Part shown: piece by piece, positions 43,839-53,246 of the stretch | Numbering within the stretch: position 1 is the first letter of the stretch | Layout of the letters: every line of letters begins with the position of its first letter | Assembly: GCF_026625845.1 (NCBI RefSeq) | Contig: NZ_CP113066.1 | Span: 1,860,001-1,924,000, forward strand | Origin: Agrococcus sp. SL85 | GTDB taxonomy: Bacteria > Actinomycetota > Actinomycetes > Actinomycetales > Microbacteriaceae | DNA: 64,000 nt | Direction: 5' to 3' | Notes under the pieces: generated by a model | The model's database searches: none | Seen by the model: only the letters and a program-made list of their open reading frames with translations | Told to the model about the DNA's origin: nothing | Program-made: the position numbers and the translations under genes

Positions 43839-44895
43839 CGAGCTCGGCCGCCGCGGCGCGCAGGCTCCGCGCGGCGGCCTCCCACGTGCAGCGCTCGGCG
43901 ATGGCGCGCGAGGCCGCGCTCGGCGGGCGCCGGTCCCAGGTGGCGTCGATCGCCTCGGCGATGCGCGCGACGTCGAGCGGCGGCACGAGCGCCGCGATGC
44001 CGCCGACCATCTCCCGGTGCACCGGGATGTCGCTCGCGACGAGCGGCGGCCCCATCGAGGCCGCCTCGACCGAGGGCATGTCGAAGCCCTCGTCGAGGCT
44101 GAGGGCGAGCACGAGCGCCGCGTTCGCGTAGAGCCAGGCGAGCTCGGCGTCCGGCACGTGCCCGAGCAGCACGATGCTGCCGTCCTCGAGCAGCGGGCGC
44201 GCGGCCTCCGGGATCTCGGCCCCGATGCCGGAGTGCGCGGTGCCGCCGACGACGTAGAGGGGCGAGGCGGGACCGATGCGCGCGGCGCGAGCCGCGGCGA
44301 GCATCGCGGTGCCGAGGTTCTTGCGCACGTTGAGCCGGCCGACGACGACGGCGTAGCGCTGCCCCTCGGGCACGGCCGCGGGTCGCGTGCCGGGCGCCGC
44401 GAGCGCGGCGGGCACGCCGAGGCCCGTGACGACCGCGGGCGGGAGGTGCGGCGCGAGGCGCGCGATGCGGGCGGCCTCGGTCGACGTCGAGGCCGCGATC
44501 GCCGAGGCTCGGCGGGCCCAGGGGAGCATCGGCGCGAAGTAGCGCCGCTCGGCGGCCGAGAACCACTCGGGGTGGTCCTCGAACATCACGTCGTGGATGA
44601 AGACGAGGGAAGCGCCGGAGGCGGGGGCGTAGTTGTGGCACAGGGCGAGGTCGGCGCCGAGGCGGGCCGCAAGGCGCGGCAGCTCCCAGCGGTTGGCCGC
44701 GGCGTGGGGCCACAGCCGCGTGCGGACCGCCTCGACGCCGGCGGGCAGGTCGTCGGCGGCGGCGTCGAGCCGCAGCGCGAGCACGAGGCGGTCCTCGGGG
44801 AAGGCCTCTGCCCAAGCGGCGATGAGCTCGCGCTGCACCGTCCGGTTCGCGCCCGGGCCGCGGTCCCACCAGAACGCGTCGCACAGGATCCGCAC
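43807..44895 (-). CDS. Family 4 glycosyltransferase
   Basis: A retaining GT-B glycosyltransferase of 362 residues. The N-terminus has CDAFWWDRGPGANRTVQRELI, and the donor-binding domain includes YAVVVGRLNVRKNLGTAMLAA and SLDEGFDMPSVEAASMGPPLVASDIPVHREM-type turn, which holds the E-x7-E motif (EGFDMPSVE). It is close to mannosyltransferases by pattern, but the sugar is not known. The GTG at 44893-44895 is used, and its promoter region includes the GTAAC dyad shared with other EPS promoters. The 3' end overlaps the phosphatase gene. Confidence 0.87.
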   Translation of the reverse strand: MRILCDAFWWDRGPGANRTVQRELIAAWAEAFPEDRLVLALRLDAAADDLPAGVEAVRTRLWPHAAANRWELPRLAARLGADLALCHNYAPASGASLVFIHDVMFEDHPEWFSAAERRYFAPMLPWARRASAIAASTSTEAARIARLAPHLPPAVVTGLGVPAALAAPGTRPAAVPEGQRYAVVVGRLNVRKNLGTAMLAAARAARIGPASPLYVVGGTAHSGIGAEIPEAARPLLEDGSIVLLGHVPDAELAWLYANAALVLALSLDEGFDMPSVEAASMGPPLVASDIPVHREMVGGIAALVPPLDVARIAEAIDATWDRRPPSAASRAIAERCTWEAAARSLRAAAAELVSAPRPALPR

Positions 44896-44949
44896 GGGTC
44901 CCCCTCCTCCGGCCCGGCCGTCGGGCGCTCGCCTGAGGGCATGCTAAGC

Positions 44950-44980
44950 GAAACAACGCAGTTTCAGTAACGGTGTTATG
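44950..44980. promoter_or_regulatory. Two adjoining dyads between divergent polysaccharide genes
   Basis: GAAACAACGCAGTTTC (5-base arms, 44950-44965) is followed at 44967-44979 by GTAACGGTGTTAT, which resembles the GTAAC/GTTAC dyads upstream of the cytidylyltransferase and sugar transferase genes. The region 44896-45060 separates the glycosyltransferase (-) from the exported protein (+). Confidence 0.55.
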
Positions 44981-45060
44981 CCATGCTCCTGCCAAGCATC
45001 GCCCAGGGTGCGACCGGCCGGGAGGCCGCTCGGACCGGGCGATCCGAGATCGGGGGACCC

Positions 45061-45736
45061 ATGGCAGCGCAGGCTCGCAGCGGAGGGCGCGCAGCCACGC
45101 GCGCCGGCATCGTCGGCATCCTCGGAGCCGTCGTCGTGTCGCTCGCGACCGCGTGCGGCGCGGCGAGCCCCGCGACCACCGCGAGCCCGAGCGGCACCGC
45201 CGCGGCGCCCGCCCCCAGCCAGAGCACGGCCGTCTCCGGCCCCACGGCCCCGGCGCCCTCGCCGAGCGCCGGCAGGCTCGACCCCCGTGCCGCAGCCCGG
45301 GCCCACGCAGGCCGCAGCTGCCCCGACGACGGCGCCGGAGCTCCCCACCGTGGAGGGGCCGCTCGACGAGGCGATCCCGCTCGACACCGGCTTCGAGATC
45401 GAGATCGTCTCGATCCGGGCCGTGCAGGTCGCGGCCACGACGCCGGGCGAGGTCGCGGGCTCGGCCCTCCGCGTCGAGGTGCTCGCGCGCAACGGCTCCC
45501 AGCAGCCGCAGTCGGTGGACTCCGCGGTCGTCACCCTCGTCGCCGCCGACGGCGAGCCCGGCATCGACACGACCGCGGGCTCGCCCTCGCCGCTGCGCGG
45601 CACCGTCGCGCCCGGCGACGCCGTCACGGGCTCTTACGTCTTCATGCTCGACCCAGCCGACGGCCGCGAGGTCACCGTCTCGGTCAACTACGCCGCCGGC
45701 CAGCCGGTCGCGGTCTTCACCGGCACCACCGCTTGA
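45061..45736 (+). CDS. Exported Ser/Thr/Pro-rich protein, probable lipoprotein, one +1 indel
   Basis: I do not recognise a family. The N-terminus (residues 1-32) is a signal peptide ending LATACGAAS, which fits a lipoprotein Cys only loosely. A low-complexity linker rich in Ala, Pro, Ser and Thr follows to about residue 95. The frame breaks at 45274-45278 (GCAGGCTC); removing one G gives PSAGSSTPVPQPGPTQ and leads into a beta-rich domain (LDTGFEIEIVSIRAVQVAA, VEVLARNGS, SVDSAVVTLVAADG, GSYVFMLDPADGREVTVSVNY) resembling DUF4352-type domains. The 224-residue product lies 17 bases before the large exported protein gene, so both are probably co-expressed. Confidence 0.72.
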
Positions 45737-45753
45737 CACAGATGGAGAGCACC

Positions 45754-48700
45754 ATGCCAGCACGTCGCCGGCCCGCGAGGGCCGCCATCCTCGCAGCGGC
45801 GAGCACCCTCGCCGCCGCTGCGATGGTGCTCGCGGGGCTCACGCCCGCGAGCGCCGCTCCTCCCGGGCCCGTCACGCTGCAGCAGCGCGACGGCAGCGTC
45901 GTCACCGCCGACCCGCTGCCCACCGTGCAGATCGACTCCGGCTACGTCTGGGCGCAGGCGATGATCGGCAACACCGTCTACGCCGTGGGCGGCTTCTCGA
46001 ACGCGAGGGCCCCGCTCGCGGCGCCCGGCACGAACCTCACCCCGCGCTCGAACGCGCTCGCCTATGACATCACGACGGGCGCGCTCCTCAGCTGGGCGCC
46101 CCAGGTCAACGGCCCGGTCCGCTCGGTCGCGGTCTCGCCCGACGGCCGCCGCGTCTACATCGGCGGCAGCTTCACCCAGGTCAACGGCGCCTCGCGCTTC
46201 AACTTCGCGGCGCTCGACGCAGCGACGGGCCAGCTCGTCCCGGGCTTCGCCCCCTCGGTGGGCGGCAGCGGCGTCTTCGGCATCGTCGCCACCGCCGACA
46301 CCGTCTACCTCACCGGGCGCTTCACCCAGGCGAACGGCCTCGCGCGGCAGAACAACGCGGCGTTCGCGACCGCGAACGGCGCCGTGCGGCCCTGGGCGCC
46401 GACGACCGACCGGCAGGGCGACGCCATCGTGCTCGAGCCCGGCACGGGCCGCGTCATCCTCGGCGGCCGCTTCTACCTGACGAACGGCGTCGTGCAGCGC
46501 GGCCTCGCGAACATCGATCCCGTGACGGGCGCCCTCGACCAGACCTGGCTCGCGCCGCAGACCGTCATCAACGGGTGGTCCAGCGGCACGACCGCAGGCA
46601 AGGCGGGCATCTTCGCGCTCTCGACCGACGCGACCGGCGTCTACGGCACCGGCTGGGTCTACGCGAACGTCGAGGCGGGCAACCTCGAGGGCGTCTTCGC
46701 CGCCGAGGCCGGCAGCGGCGCCATCCGCTGGATCGCCGACTGCCACGGCGACCACTACGGCGTCTGGTCCACCGGGCAGACGGTCTACGCCACGAGCCAC
46801 ACGCACCAGTGCGACACGGTGGGGCTCGCGCCCGAGCTCACCCCGCGCACCTTCCGCTACGCCGAGGCCTTCTCGGCCTCCGCGCAGGGCACGCTGACGC
46901 GCTCGCCCTCGGTGAGCTCGATCTACAAGGACTGGAGCGGCTACCCGGCGCCCGCGCCCTATGCGTGGTACCCCGACTTCACGGTCGGCACCGCGACGGA
47001 GATGGGCGAGGCGGGGCTCTCGATCACCGGCTCCGGCAGCTTCATCGCGATCGCCGGCGAGTTCCCGAGCGTCAACAACCAGCGCTACCAGGGCATCGTG
47101 CGGTTCTCGACCTCGCCGCCCAGCGGCAAGCGGCAGGGCCCGCGCATCGCGACCGCGGCCTGGACGCCGACCGCCAGCTCGGCCCTGCCGGGCCGGGTGC
47201 GCGTCTCGATCCCCGGCAACTGGGACCGCGACGACCGAGACCTCACCTACCAGCTGCTGCGCGCCGGCACCGCGGGCGTCGTCGCCTCGCGCACCGTCGG
47301 CAGCTCCTGGTGGAGCCAGCCCACGATCAGCTTCGACGACACCGGAGCAGCGCCGGGCGGCACCTACACCTACACGGTGCGGGCCGTCGACGGCGACGGG
47401 AACGCGGTGACGAGCTCGCCCGTGACGGTCACGGCCGCGAGCGGCGAGGCCTCGGCCTACGCGAACGGCGTGCTCGACGACGGCGCGACGCTCTACTACC
47501 CGCTCGGCACGAGCACCGCCGATGTCGCGGGCGCCAACCCGCCCGTCTTCGGCAGCGGCGCGACGGTGCGCACGCCCGGCGCGGTGCGCGGGCCCACGGG
47601 CGAGAGCGCGACGGCCTTCAACGGCACGAGCACCGGCAGGGTCTCGTCCACGACGAGCGCCTTCGCGCCCGCCTCGCTCTCGCTCGAGCTCTGGTTCAGC
47701 ACCACGACGAACCGGGGCGGCAAGCTCATCGGCTTCGGCAGCGCGCAGACGGGCACCTCGAACAGCTACGACCGCCACATCTACATGCGGAACGACGGCA
47801 GGCTCGTCTTCGGGGCCTACCCGGGCCAGGTGCGCACCATCGCCTCCTCCGCGGCCTACAACGACGGCCAGTGGCACCACGCGGTCGCGACGCTCGGCGC
47901 GGGCGGCATCGCCCTCTACGTCGACGGCGCGCTCGTCGCGCAGGACGCCTCGACCACCTCGGGGGAGGGCTTCCGCGGGTTCTGGCGGATCGGCGGCGAC
48001 AACCTCGGCAGCTGGCCCAACCAGCCGACCTCGAACTGGTTCTCGGGCGACATCGACGAGGTGGCGGTCTACGACCGGGTGCTGAGCGCCGAGCGGATCG
48101 CCGCCCACCACCAGATCGGCAACGGGCAGCTGCCGCCGACGGCCGCGTTCACGTCGTCGACCTCGGACCTCACGGCGTCGTTCGACGCCACGGGCTCCGC
48201 GGCCGACTCCGGCGCGACGCTCACGGGCTACAGCTGGGACTTCGGCGACGGCACGACGGGCACGGGGGCGACCCCGACGCACGCCTACGCCGCGGGCGGC
48301 ACCTACGCGGTGACGCTCACGGTCACCGACAGCCGCGGCGCCACCGACACCGAGGAGCGCGACGTCGCCGTCGTGGCGCCGAACGTCGCGCCGACCGCGG
48401 CGTTCACGCCGACCATCGCGGAGCTCGCGCTCCAGGTGGACGGCAGCGCCTCCGCCGACGCGGACGGCGAGGTGGTCTCCTACGCGTGGAGCTGGGGCGA
48501 CGGCACGGCGCCGGGCTCGGGCGCCACGGCCTCGCACACCTACGCGGCCGCCGGCACCTACACCGTCACCCTCACCGTCACCGACGACCGCGGCGGCACC
48601 GACACCGAGACGGCCTCGGTCGTCGCCACCGCGCCGCCCGTGCCGGCGTTCGCGGCCGCCGACGACTTCTCGCGCACCACGACGGGAGGCTGGGGCACGG

Positions 48701-49266
48701 CCGACGTCGGCGGGGCCTGGACGGTCGAGGGCGGCAACGGCTCGGCGACCTCGGTGGCCTCCGGCACCGGCCGCGTGACGCTGCCGGCGGGCTCCACGCG
48801 CAACGTCATGCTGCGCTCGGTCGCCCTGCGCGACGTGCGGGTCGCCGTCGACCTGTCGCTCGACGCGGCGCCCTCGGCGGGCAGCGCCTACGGCGGCATC
48901 ATCCTCCGCTCGCAGGGCACGAACGACTACCGCGTGCGCACCTGGCTGCGCGACAACGGCACCGTCTGGCTCGTGCTGCAGCGCGGCTCCACCGTGCTCC
49001 GCAGCGTGCAGGTGCCCGGCATCACCCGGTCGGCCGGCGATGCCTTCACGCTCGAGGCGGAGATCACCGGCGGCGCCACGACGACGCTCTCCGCGACCCT
49101 CTGGCGGGCGGGCACGCCGAGGCCCGCCGGCTGGCAGGCGACGGCGACCGACGCCGCCTCGACCGGCACGAGCGGCGCGGTCGGCCTGCACGCGAACCGC
49201 GCGAGCACCGCCACGGCGCCCGGCACGCTGTCGTACGACGCGCTGCGGGTGACGGACCTCGGGTGA
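45754..49266 (+). CDS. Large exported multidomain protein (beta-propeller, LamG, two PKD, C-terminal beta-sandwich)
   Basis: A 1,170-residue secreted protein. Order: signal peptide (about 1-36); propeller-like repeats to about residue 450 (for example VYAVGGFSNARAP, VYIGGSFTQVNGAS, VYLTGRFTQANGLA, VILGGRFYLTNGV); a fibronectin-like part; a LamG/concanavalin domain (LSLELWFSTTT, YDRHIYMRNDGRLVFG, DGQWHHAVATLG, WFSGDIDEVAVYD); PKD domains with YSWDFGDGTTG and YAWSWGDGTA; a C-terminal beta-sandwich beginning ADDFSRTTTGGWGTADVGG, the same type found in the phosphoesterase at 14137. It is probably an adhesin or matrix protein tied to the polysaccharide. No catalytic site is evident. The ATG at 45754 has GGAGAG upstream. 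Confidence 0.85.
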   Translation: MPARRRPARAAILAAASTLAAAAMVLAGLTPASAAPPGPVTLQQRDGSVVTADPLPTVQIDSGYVWAQAMIGNTVYAVGGFSNARAPLAAPGTNLTPRSNALAYDITTGALLSWAPQVNGPVRSVAVSPDGRRVYIGGSFTQVNGASRFNFAALDAATGQLVPGFAPSVGGSGVFGIVATADTVYLTGRFTQANGLARQNNAAFATANGAVRPWAPTTDRQGDAIVLEPGTGRVILGGRFYLTNGVVQRGLANIDPVTGALDQTWLAPQTVINGWSSGTTAGKAGIFALSTDATGVYGTGWVYANVEAGNLEGVFAAEAGSGAIRWIADCHGDHYGVWSTGQTVYATSHTHQCDTVGLAPELTPRTFRYAEAFSASAQGTLTRSPSVSSIYKDWSGYPAPAPYAWYPDFTVGTATEMGEAGLSITGSGSFIAIAGEFPSVNNQRYQGIVRFSTSPPSGKRQGPRIATAAWTPTASSALPGRVRVSIPGNWDRDDRDLTYQLLRAGTAGVVASRTVGSSWWSQPTISFDDTGAAPGGTYTYTVRAVDGDGNAVTSSPVTVTAASGEASAYANGVLDDGATLYYPLGTSTADVAGANPPVFGSGATVRTPGAVRGPTGESATAFNGTSTGRVSSTTSAFAPASLSLELWFSTTTNRGGKLIGFGSAQTGTSNSYDRHIYMRNDGRLVFGAYPGQVRTIASSAAYNDGQWHHAVATLGAGGIALYVDGALVAQDASTTSGEGFRGFWRIGGDNLGSWPNQPTSNWFSGDIDEVAVYDRVLSAERIAAHHQIGNGQLPPTAAFTSSTSDLTASFDATGSAADSGATLTGYSWDFGDGTTGTGATPTHAYAAGGTYAVTLTVTDSRGATDTEERDVAVVAPNVAPTAAFTPTIAELALQVDGSASADADGEVVSYAWSWGDGTAPGSGATASHTYAAAGTYTVTLTVTDDRGGTDTETASVVATAPPVPAFAAADDFSRTTTGGWGTADVGGAWTVEGGNGSATSVASGTGRVTLPAGSTRNVMLRSVALRDVRVAVDLSLDAAPSAGSAYGGIILRSQGTNDYRVRTWLRDNGTVWLVLQRGSTVLRSVQVPGITRSAGDAFTLEAEITGGATTTLSATLWRAGTPRPAGWQATATDAASTGTSGAVGLHANRASTATAPGTLSYDALRVTDLG

Positions 49267-49325
49267 CGGCGGGCGGACGCGCCGGATAGGTTGGCGCTCG
49301 TGAGCCGGCAGGGCCAGGGGCAGCG

Positions 49326-50597
49326 ATGAGCGAGTCGTCGCTGCTGCTGGCCCTGCTGGGCGCCGTCGTCGGGGCGGTCGCGCTCCTCGTGTTCCGTGCG
49401 AGCCCGCGGGCGACGATGGTCGTCTGGACGCTCGTGCTGTTCTTCGTGCCGATCTGGGTGGGCGTCTCGCTCGGCATCGTCTGGTCGGCCATCACGCTCA
49501 TGACCCTCGCCGCCATCGCCGCGAGCGTCACCGACGTGCGGCTCGGTGCGATCGACGTGCTCGTCGGGGTCTTCGCGCTGCTCGTGCTCGTGCAGCTCGC
49601 GCTGCAGCTGTCGACGCTCTCGGCGTCGGTCATCGCGGTGCTCGAGTGGCTCGTGCCCTACATCTGGGGGCGGCTCGTGCTCGCGCGCGTGCCCGGCCTC
49701 GACATCGCGCGCATCCTCGCCGCGGCCGCGACCGTCGCCGCGATCCTCGCGCTCATCGAGTTCGCCACGGGCCGCAACGCCTTCGTCGCCCTGCCCGGCC
49801 CCGGCAACGCCGCCGAGTGGGCGCGGCTGCAGCCCCGTGCCGGGTTCTTGCGGGCCGAGGGCGCCTTCGGGCACTCCATCGCGCTGGGGGCCGCGCTCGC
49901 GATGTCGACGCCCTTCGTGCTCGTGGCCCGGTGGCGGCCGTGGGCCACGGCGCTCTCGCTCGTCGTGATCGTCGGCGCCGTCGTCGTCACCTTCAGCCGG
50001 ATCGGCCTCGTCGCGCTCGCGCTCACGCTCGCGCTCTCCGCGGCGCTCCTGCCGGGCGTGCGGCGCTCGGTGCGCTGGCTCGTCGTGCTCGGCGGCGCCG
50101 CCGCCGTGGGCGTCGTGGTGCCCTTCCTGGGCGCGGTGTTCGCGGATGCCGGCGACGAGGCGAGCGGCAGCGCCGACTCGCGCAGCGGCCAGCTCGCGCT
50201 GCTGTCGCAGATCCGTCCCTTCGGCAGCGCCGGCGACTGGTCGGGCCGCATGGTCGACGGCGTCTACTTCGGCGAGTACGCCGACTCGATCGACAGCACC
50301 CTGCTCCTCGTGGGGCTGCGCTTCGGCTGGGTGCCGCTCGCGGTGCTCACGCTCGTGCTGCTCGCGGTCGCGCTCGGGGCGCTCCGCTCGCCGAACCCCG
50401 CGGCGCTCGCGGTCGCGGGCCAGCTCCCGGGCCTCGTCGCGGTCGCGCTCATCACGCAGTTCGGCCCGCTCCTGTGGTTCCTCGTCGGCCTCGCCGTCGC
50501 GTGGCGGCTGCGCGAGCGCGAGGACGCCGAGCTCGCGCGGCCGCCGGTCAGCCTGCCGGCGGCGCGTCCGCGGACGGCGACCGCCGCGCGACCATGA
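49326..50597 (+). CDS. Polysaccharide polymerase/O-antigen ligase-like (Wzy) membrane protein
   Basis: A 423-residue integral membrane protein with about eleven helices and the Wzy_C/O-antigen-ligase pattern: helices, then a larger loop (residues 245-320, DAGDEASGSADSRSGQLALL to WSGRMVDGVYFGEYADS) before the last helices. FSRIGLVALALTLAL resembles the conserved start of the ligase domain. It would join repeat units into the polymer on the outer face of the membrane. TAGGTT about 40 bases upstream is a possible -10. Its 3' end overlaps the convergent flippase gene by 50 bases. Confidence 0.82.
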   Translation: MSESSLLLALLGAVVGAVALLVFRASPRATMVVWTLVLFFVPIWVGVSLGIVWSAITLMTLAAIAASVTDVRLGAIDVLVGVFALLVLVQLALQLSTLSASVIAVLEWLVPYIWGRLVLARVPGLDIARILAAAATVAAILALIEFATGRNAFVALPGPGNAAEWARLQPRAGFLRAEGAFGHSIALGAALAMSTPFVLVARWRPWATALSLVVIVGAVVVTFSRIGLVALALTLALSAALLPGVRRSVRWLVVLGGAAAVGVVVPFLGAVFADAGDEASGSADSRSGQLALLSQIRPFGSAGDWSGRMVDGVYFGEYADSIDSTLLLVGLRFGWVPLAVLTLVLLAVALGALRSPNPAALAVAGQLPGLVAVALITQFGPLLWFLVGLAVAWRLREREDAELARPPVSLPAARPRTATAARP

Positions 50598-52032
50598 GCC
50601 GCACGAAGGCGAGCAGCGACTGCGCGTCGCGCCGGTAGGCGGGGAGGATCGGGGCGGCCACGGCGAGGCCGAGCCCCACGGCGGCACCGACGCCGAGCGA
50701 GACCCAGCGACCCGCGTCGAGCACGGCGACGCCCGCGAACCAGGCGCCTGCGCCGACGAGGACGGCGAGGGCCAGCACCCTCGCGGCGCCCGCGTAGAGG
50801 CTGCGCACGGGCAGCGGCGTCACGCGCGAGAGCCACAGCAGCGAGATCGGCCACGCGATCGCGGGATGCAGCGCGAAGCCCGCGGCGACCCCGACGAGCC
50901 CGAACCAGGCACCGCCGACGATGCACGCGACCTTGATCGCCGAGGTCACGAGCGTGTAGCGCAGCAGCGAGGCGCCGAGCCCGCGCGCGACGTAGACCCA
51001 GTAGCCCACGTAGGAGAGCGTCGTCAGGATGCCGGCGACCGCGAAGAGCCGCAGGATCGGCGCCGCGTCCATCCAGGCGTCGCCGAGCATGATCGCGACC
51101 ACGGGCTCCGCGAGGCCCGCGGCGAGCGCGAGCGGGATGCCCAGCCCGTACCCGAGGGCGAGCTGCGCGGCGCTCACGTAGGCGTCGAACCGCGCGGGCT
51201 CCCGCTGCAGCCGCGAGAGCACGGGGAGCGCCACCGACTGCAGGGGCGCGCGCACCTGCCCGAGCGGGGTCATGATCACCTGGTGCGCGCGGTTGTAGAG
51301 GCCCAGCGCGCTCGTGCCGAACTGCCCCGCGACGACGAGCGTGTCGACCTGGCGCGAGGCGTACTGCACGAGGTTCGCCGCCACGAGGTTCCAGCCGAAG
51401 GTGATGAGCTGCCGCACGGGGTGCGCGCGGTCGTAGCGCCGCGGCAGCCAGCGGCCGGCGATCACCGCGCCGAGCAGCGCGATCGTGCCGTGCGCGAGCT
51501 GCTGCACGACGAGCGCCCAGAACCCGGCGCCGAGCGCTGCCGCAGCGACCGCGAGCGCGAGCGCGAGGGTCGCGGCGGTGACGTCGACCACGGCGAGCGC
51601 CCGCAGCCGCACGGCCCGCATGAGGTCGGCCCGGTGCTGGGTCGCGAGCCCGTTGAGCAGGAAGAGCAGCGCGAGCCATTGCACCATGCCCACGATCTCG
51701 GCCTCGCCCGTGATCGCGCCGACCGCCCACGACGAGGCGAGCATCGCGAGCGCGAGCGCCGCGCCGATGAGCGCGTTGATCCAGAAGAGGTTGTCGCGCT
51801 GCCCGCGCGAGAGCTCCGGCGCCTGCACCGAGGCCGAGGTGAGGCCGAAGTCGCGCAGGATCTCGCCGAGCCCCACGAGCACGAGCACGATCGCGAGCAG
51901 GCCGTAGTCGTGCGGGGAGAGGAGGCGCGCGAGCACCACGACCGACAGCAGCTGCAGCAGGATGCGCGCGAGCTGGGCGAGCATCGTGAAGAGCGTGCCG
52001 CGCGCAGCGGTGCGGGCGAGCGACGAGGTCAT
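50548..52032 (-). CDS. Lipopolysaccharide/polysaccharide flippase (Wzx family)
   Basis: A 494-residue membrane transporter of the MOP/MVF type that flips lipid-linked repeat units. It starts ARTAARGTLFTMLAQLARILLQLLSVVVLARLLSPHDYGLLAI, the classical N-terminal motif of the family, and has about fourteen hydrophobic helices; GLYNRAHQVIMTPLGQVRAPLQSVALPVLSRLQ is the conserved middle. The ATG at 52030-52032 overlaps the stop of the upstream gene. It is convergent with, and overlaps, the Wzy-type gene. Confidence 0.9.
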   Translation of the reverse strand: MTSSLARTAARGTLFTMLAQLARILLQLLSVVVLARLLSPHDYGLLAIVLVLVGLGEILRDFGLTSASVQAPELSRGQRDNLFWINALIGAALALAMLASSWAVGAITGEAEIVGMVQWLALLFLLNGLATQHRADLMRAVRLRALAVVDVTAATLALALAVAAAALGAGFWALVVQQLAHGTIALLGAVIAGRWLPRRYDRAHPVRQLITFGWNLVAANLVQYASRQVDTLVVAGQFGTSALGLYNRAHQVIMTPLGQVRAPLQSVALPVLSRLQREPARFDAYVSAAQLALGYGLGIPLALAAGLAEPVVAIMLGDAWMDAAPILRLFAVAGILTTLSYVGYWVYVARGLGASLLRYTLVTSAIKVACIVGGAWFGLVGVAAGFALHPAIAWPISLLWLSRVTPLPVRSLYAGAARVLALAVLVGAGAWFAGVAVLDAGRWVSLGVGAAVGLGLAVAAPILPAYRRDAQSLLAFVRLMVARRSPSADAPPAG

Positions 52033-53246
52033 GGCAGTCCTCCCGAGCGCCTGGCCCGGCCGAAGGTGCCGCGCACGGTGCGCAGCGCGAGCCGCGGCGT
52101 GCGCAGCGAGCGCATGAGCAGGCGGCCGTAGCCCGGGTAGCGCGGCGCCGCGCGGCCGCCGAGCAGCGCGCCGAGCGTGCGGGCGCCCAGGAGCGCGCGA
52201 CGCGCGGTCTGGAGCGGCTGGGCGGCCGCGAGGCGCTCGGCCTGCAGGGGGCCGAGGACGAGCACGCCCGCGGCCTCCGCCTCGAGGATCGCGCGCAGGC
52301 CGCGCTGGGTGCGAGCGACGAGCGCGCTCGTGCCCTCGCCCTCCGCGAAGGCGGGGAAGCCGCGGTCGTCGGACTCCCACGCGTCGGCCGCGACGACGTC
52401 CGCGGCCTCGCCGATGCCGTCGGCGCACACCTTGCACCGCCAGCGCGTCGTCGGGCCGAGCGTGCGCCCCCACGACTCGTCGTAGTCCACCGAGACGACC
52501 GCGTCGCCGGCCGAGGCGGTGAAGCGGCCCGGCCAGCCGCGTCCGCGGTAGCGCAGCGCGTCCACACGCGCGTGCGCGGGCACGCCGTGCTCGGCGAGCA
52601 GCGCGTCGGTGGCGCGCTGGCTGGGCGTTCCGGCGCAGAAGAACGACAGCAGCAGCGGCACCTCGCCCCCCGTGAGCGCGGGCGCGGCGCGCCGGAGCGC
52701 CGCGGCCTCGCAGGGCTTCGCGCACACCGCGCTGCCGGGCAGCAGGGCGTCGGGGTTGTCGAGGGCGGCGACGGGCGCGTAGCGCGATCCCGCGGCTCGG
52801 AGGGCGTCCTCGCGCGAGCGGATCGTGACGGGCACGGTGCGCCGCGGCTCGTCGGCGTCGACCGCGGCGCCGACGACGCGCGCCGCGCGCCCCGTCTCGA
52901 GCAGCCACGCGTGCAGGGCGGTGAGCGCGCCGCCGCTGCTGCCCGCGTGGCGCAGCTCCGGATCCGCGGCCCACGCCGTCCACATGCCCAGGTGCGCGCC
53001 GAGCAGCGGGTGCATCGCGGCGCCCTCCGGAGGCGCCGGCGCGTGCACGACGACGCCGGGGCACGCGTCGCGGAAGACGGCGACGGCGCGCTCGTCGGCG
53101 CGCGACGGCGTCGTCGCGCGCGGGCGGAGCTGCCCGTCGTCGTCGAGCGCCATCCGGATCGCGGGGTCGAGCAGGGCGCACAGGCCGCAGCCGGTGCACG
53201 CGTCGCGCGCGAGCACCGCCTCGACCTCCCGCTCGAGCCCGCTCAC
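52029..53246 (-). CDS. Coenzyme F420 hydrogenase/dehydrogenase beta-subunit family protein (polysaccharide-associated)
   Basis: A 405-residue protein with a ferredoxin-type start: DACTGCGLCALLDP near residues 15-28 provides Fe-S cysteines, with more in FRDACPGVVV, WRCKVCADGIGEAADVV. The core matches the F420 hydrogenase beta-subunit N- and C-terminal domains (AGSSGGALTALHAWLLETG; CAKPCEAAALRRAAPAL; FFCAGTPSQRATDALL). Such proteins often lie next to pyruvyl transferases in polysaccharide loci and may use F420 or flavin; their substrate is unknown. The GTG start overlaps the pyruvyl transferase stop, and its own stop overlaps the flippase start. Confidence 0.85.
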   Translation of the reverse strand: MSGLEREVEAVLARDACTGCGLCALLDPAIRMALDDDGQLRPRATTPSRADERAVAVFRDACPGVVVHAPAPPEGAAMHPLLGAHLGMWTAWAADPELRHAGSSGGALTALHAWLLETGRAARVVGAAVDADEPRRTVPVTIRSREDALRAAGSRYAPVAALDNPDALLPGSAVCAKPCEAAALRRAAPALTGGEVPLLLSFFCAGTPSQRATDALLAEHGVPAHARVDALRYRGRGWPGRFTASAGDAVVSVDYDESWGRTLGPTTRWRCKVCADGIGEAADVVAADAWESDDRGFPAFAEGEGTSALVARTQRGLRAILEAEAAGVLVLGPLQAERLAAAQPLQTARRALLGARTLGALLGGRAAPRYPGYGRLLMRSLRTPRLALRTVRGTFGRARRSGGLP

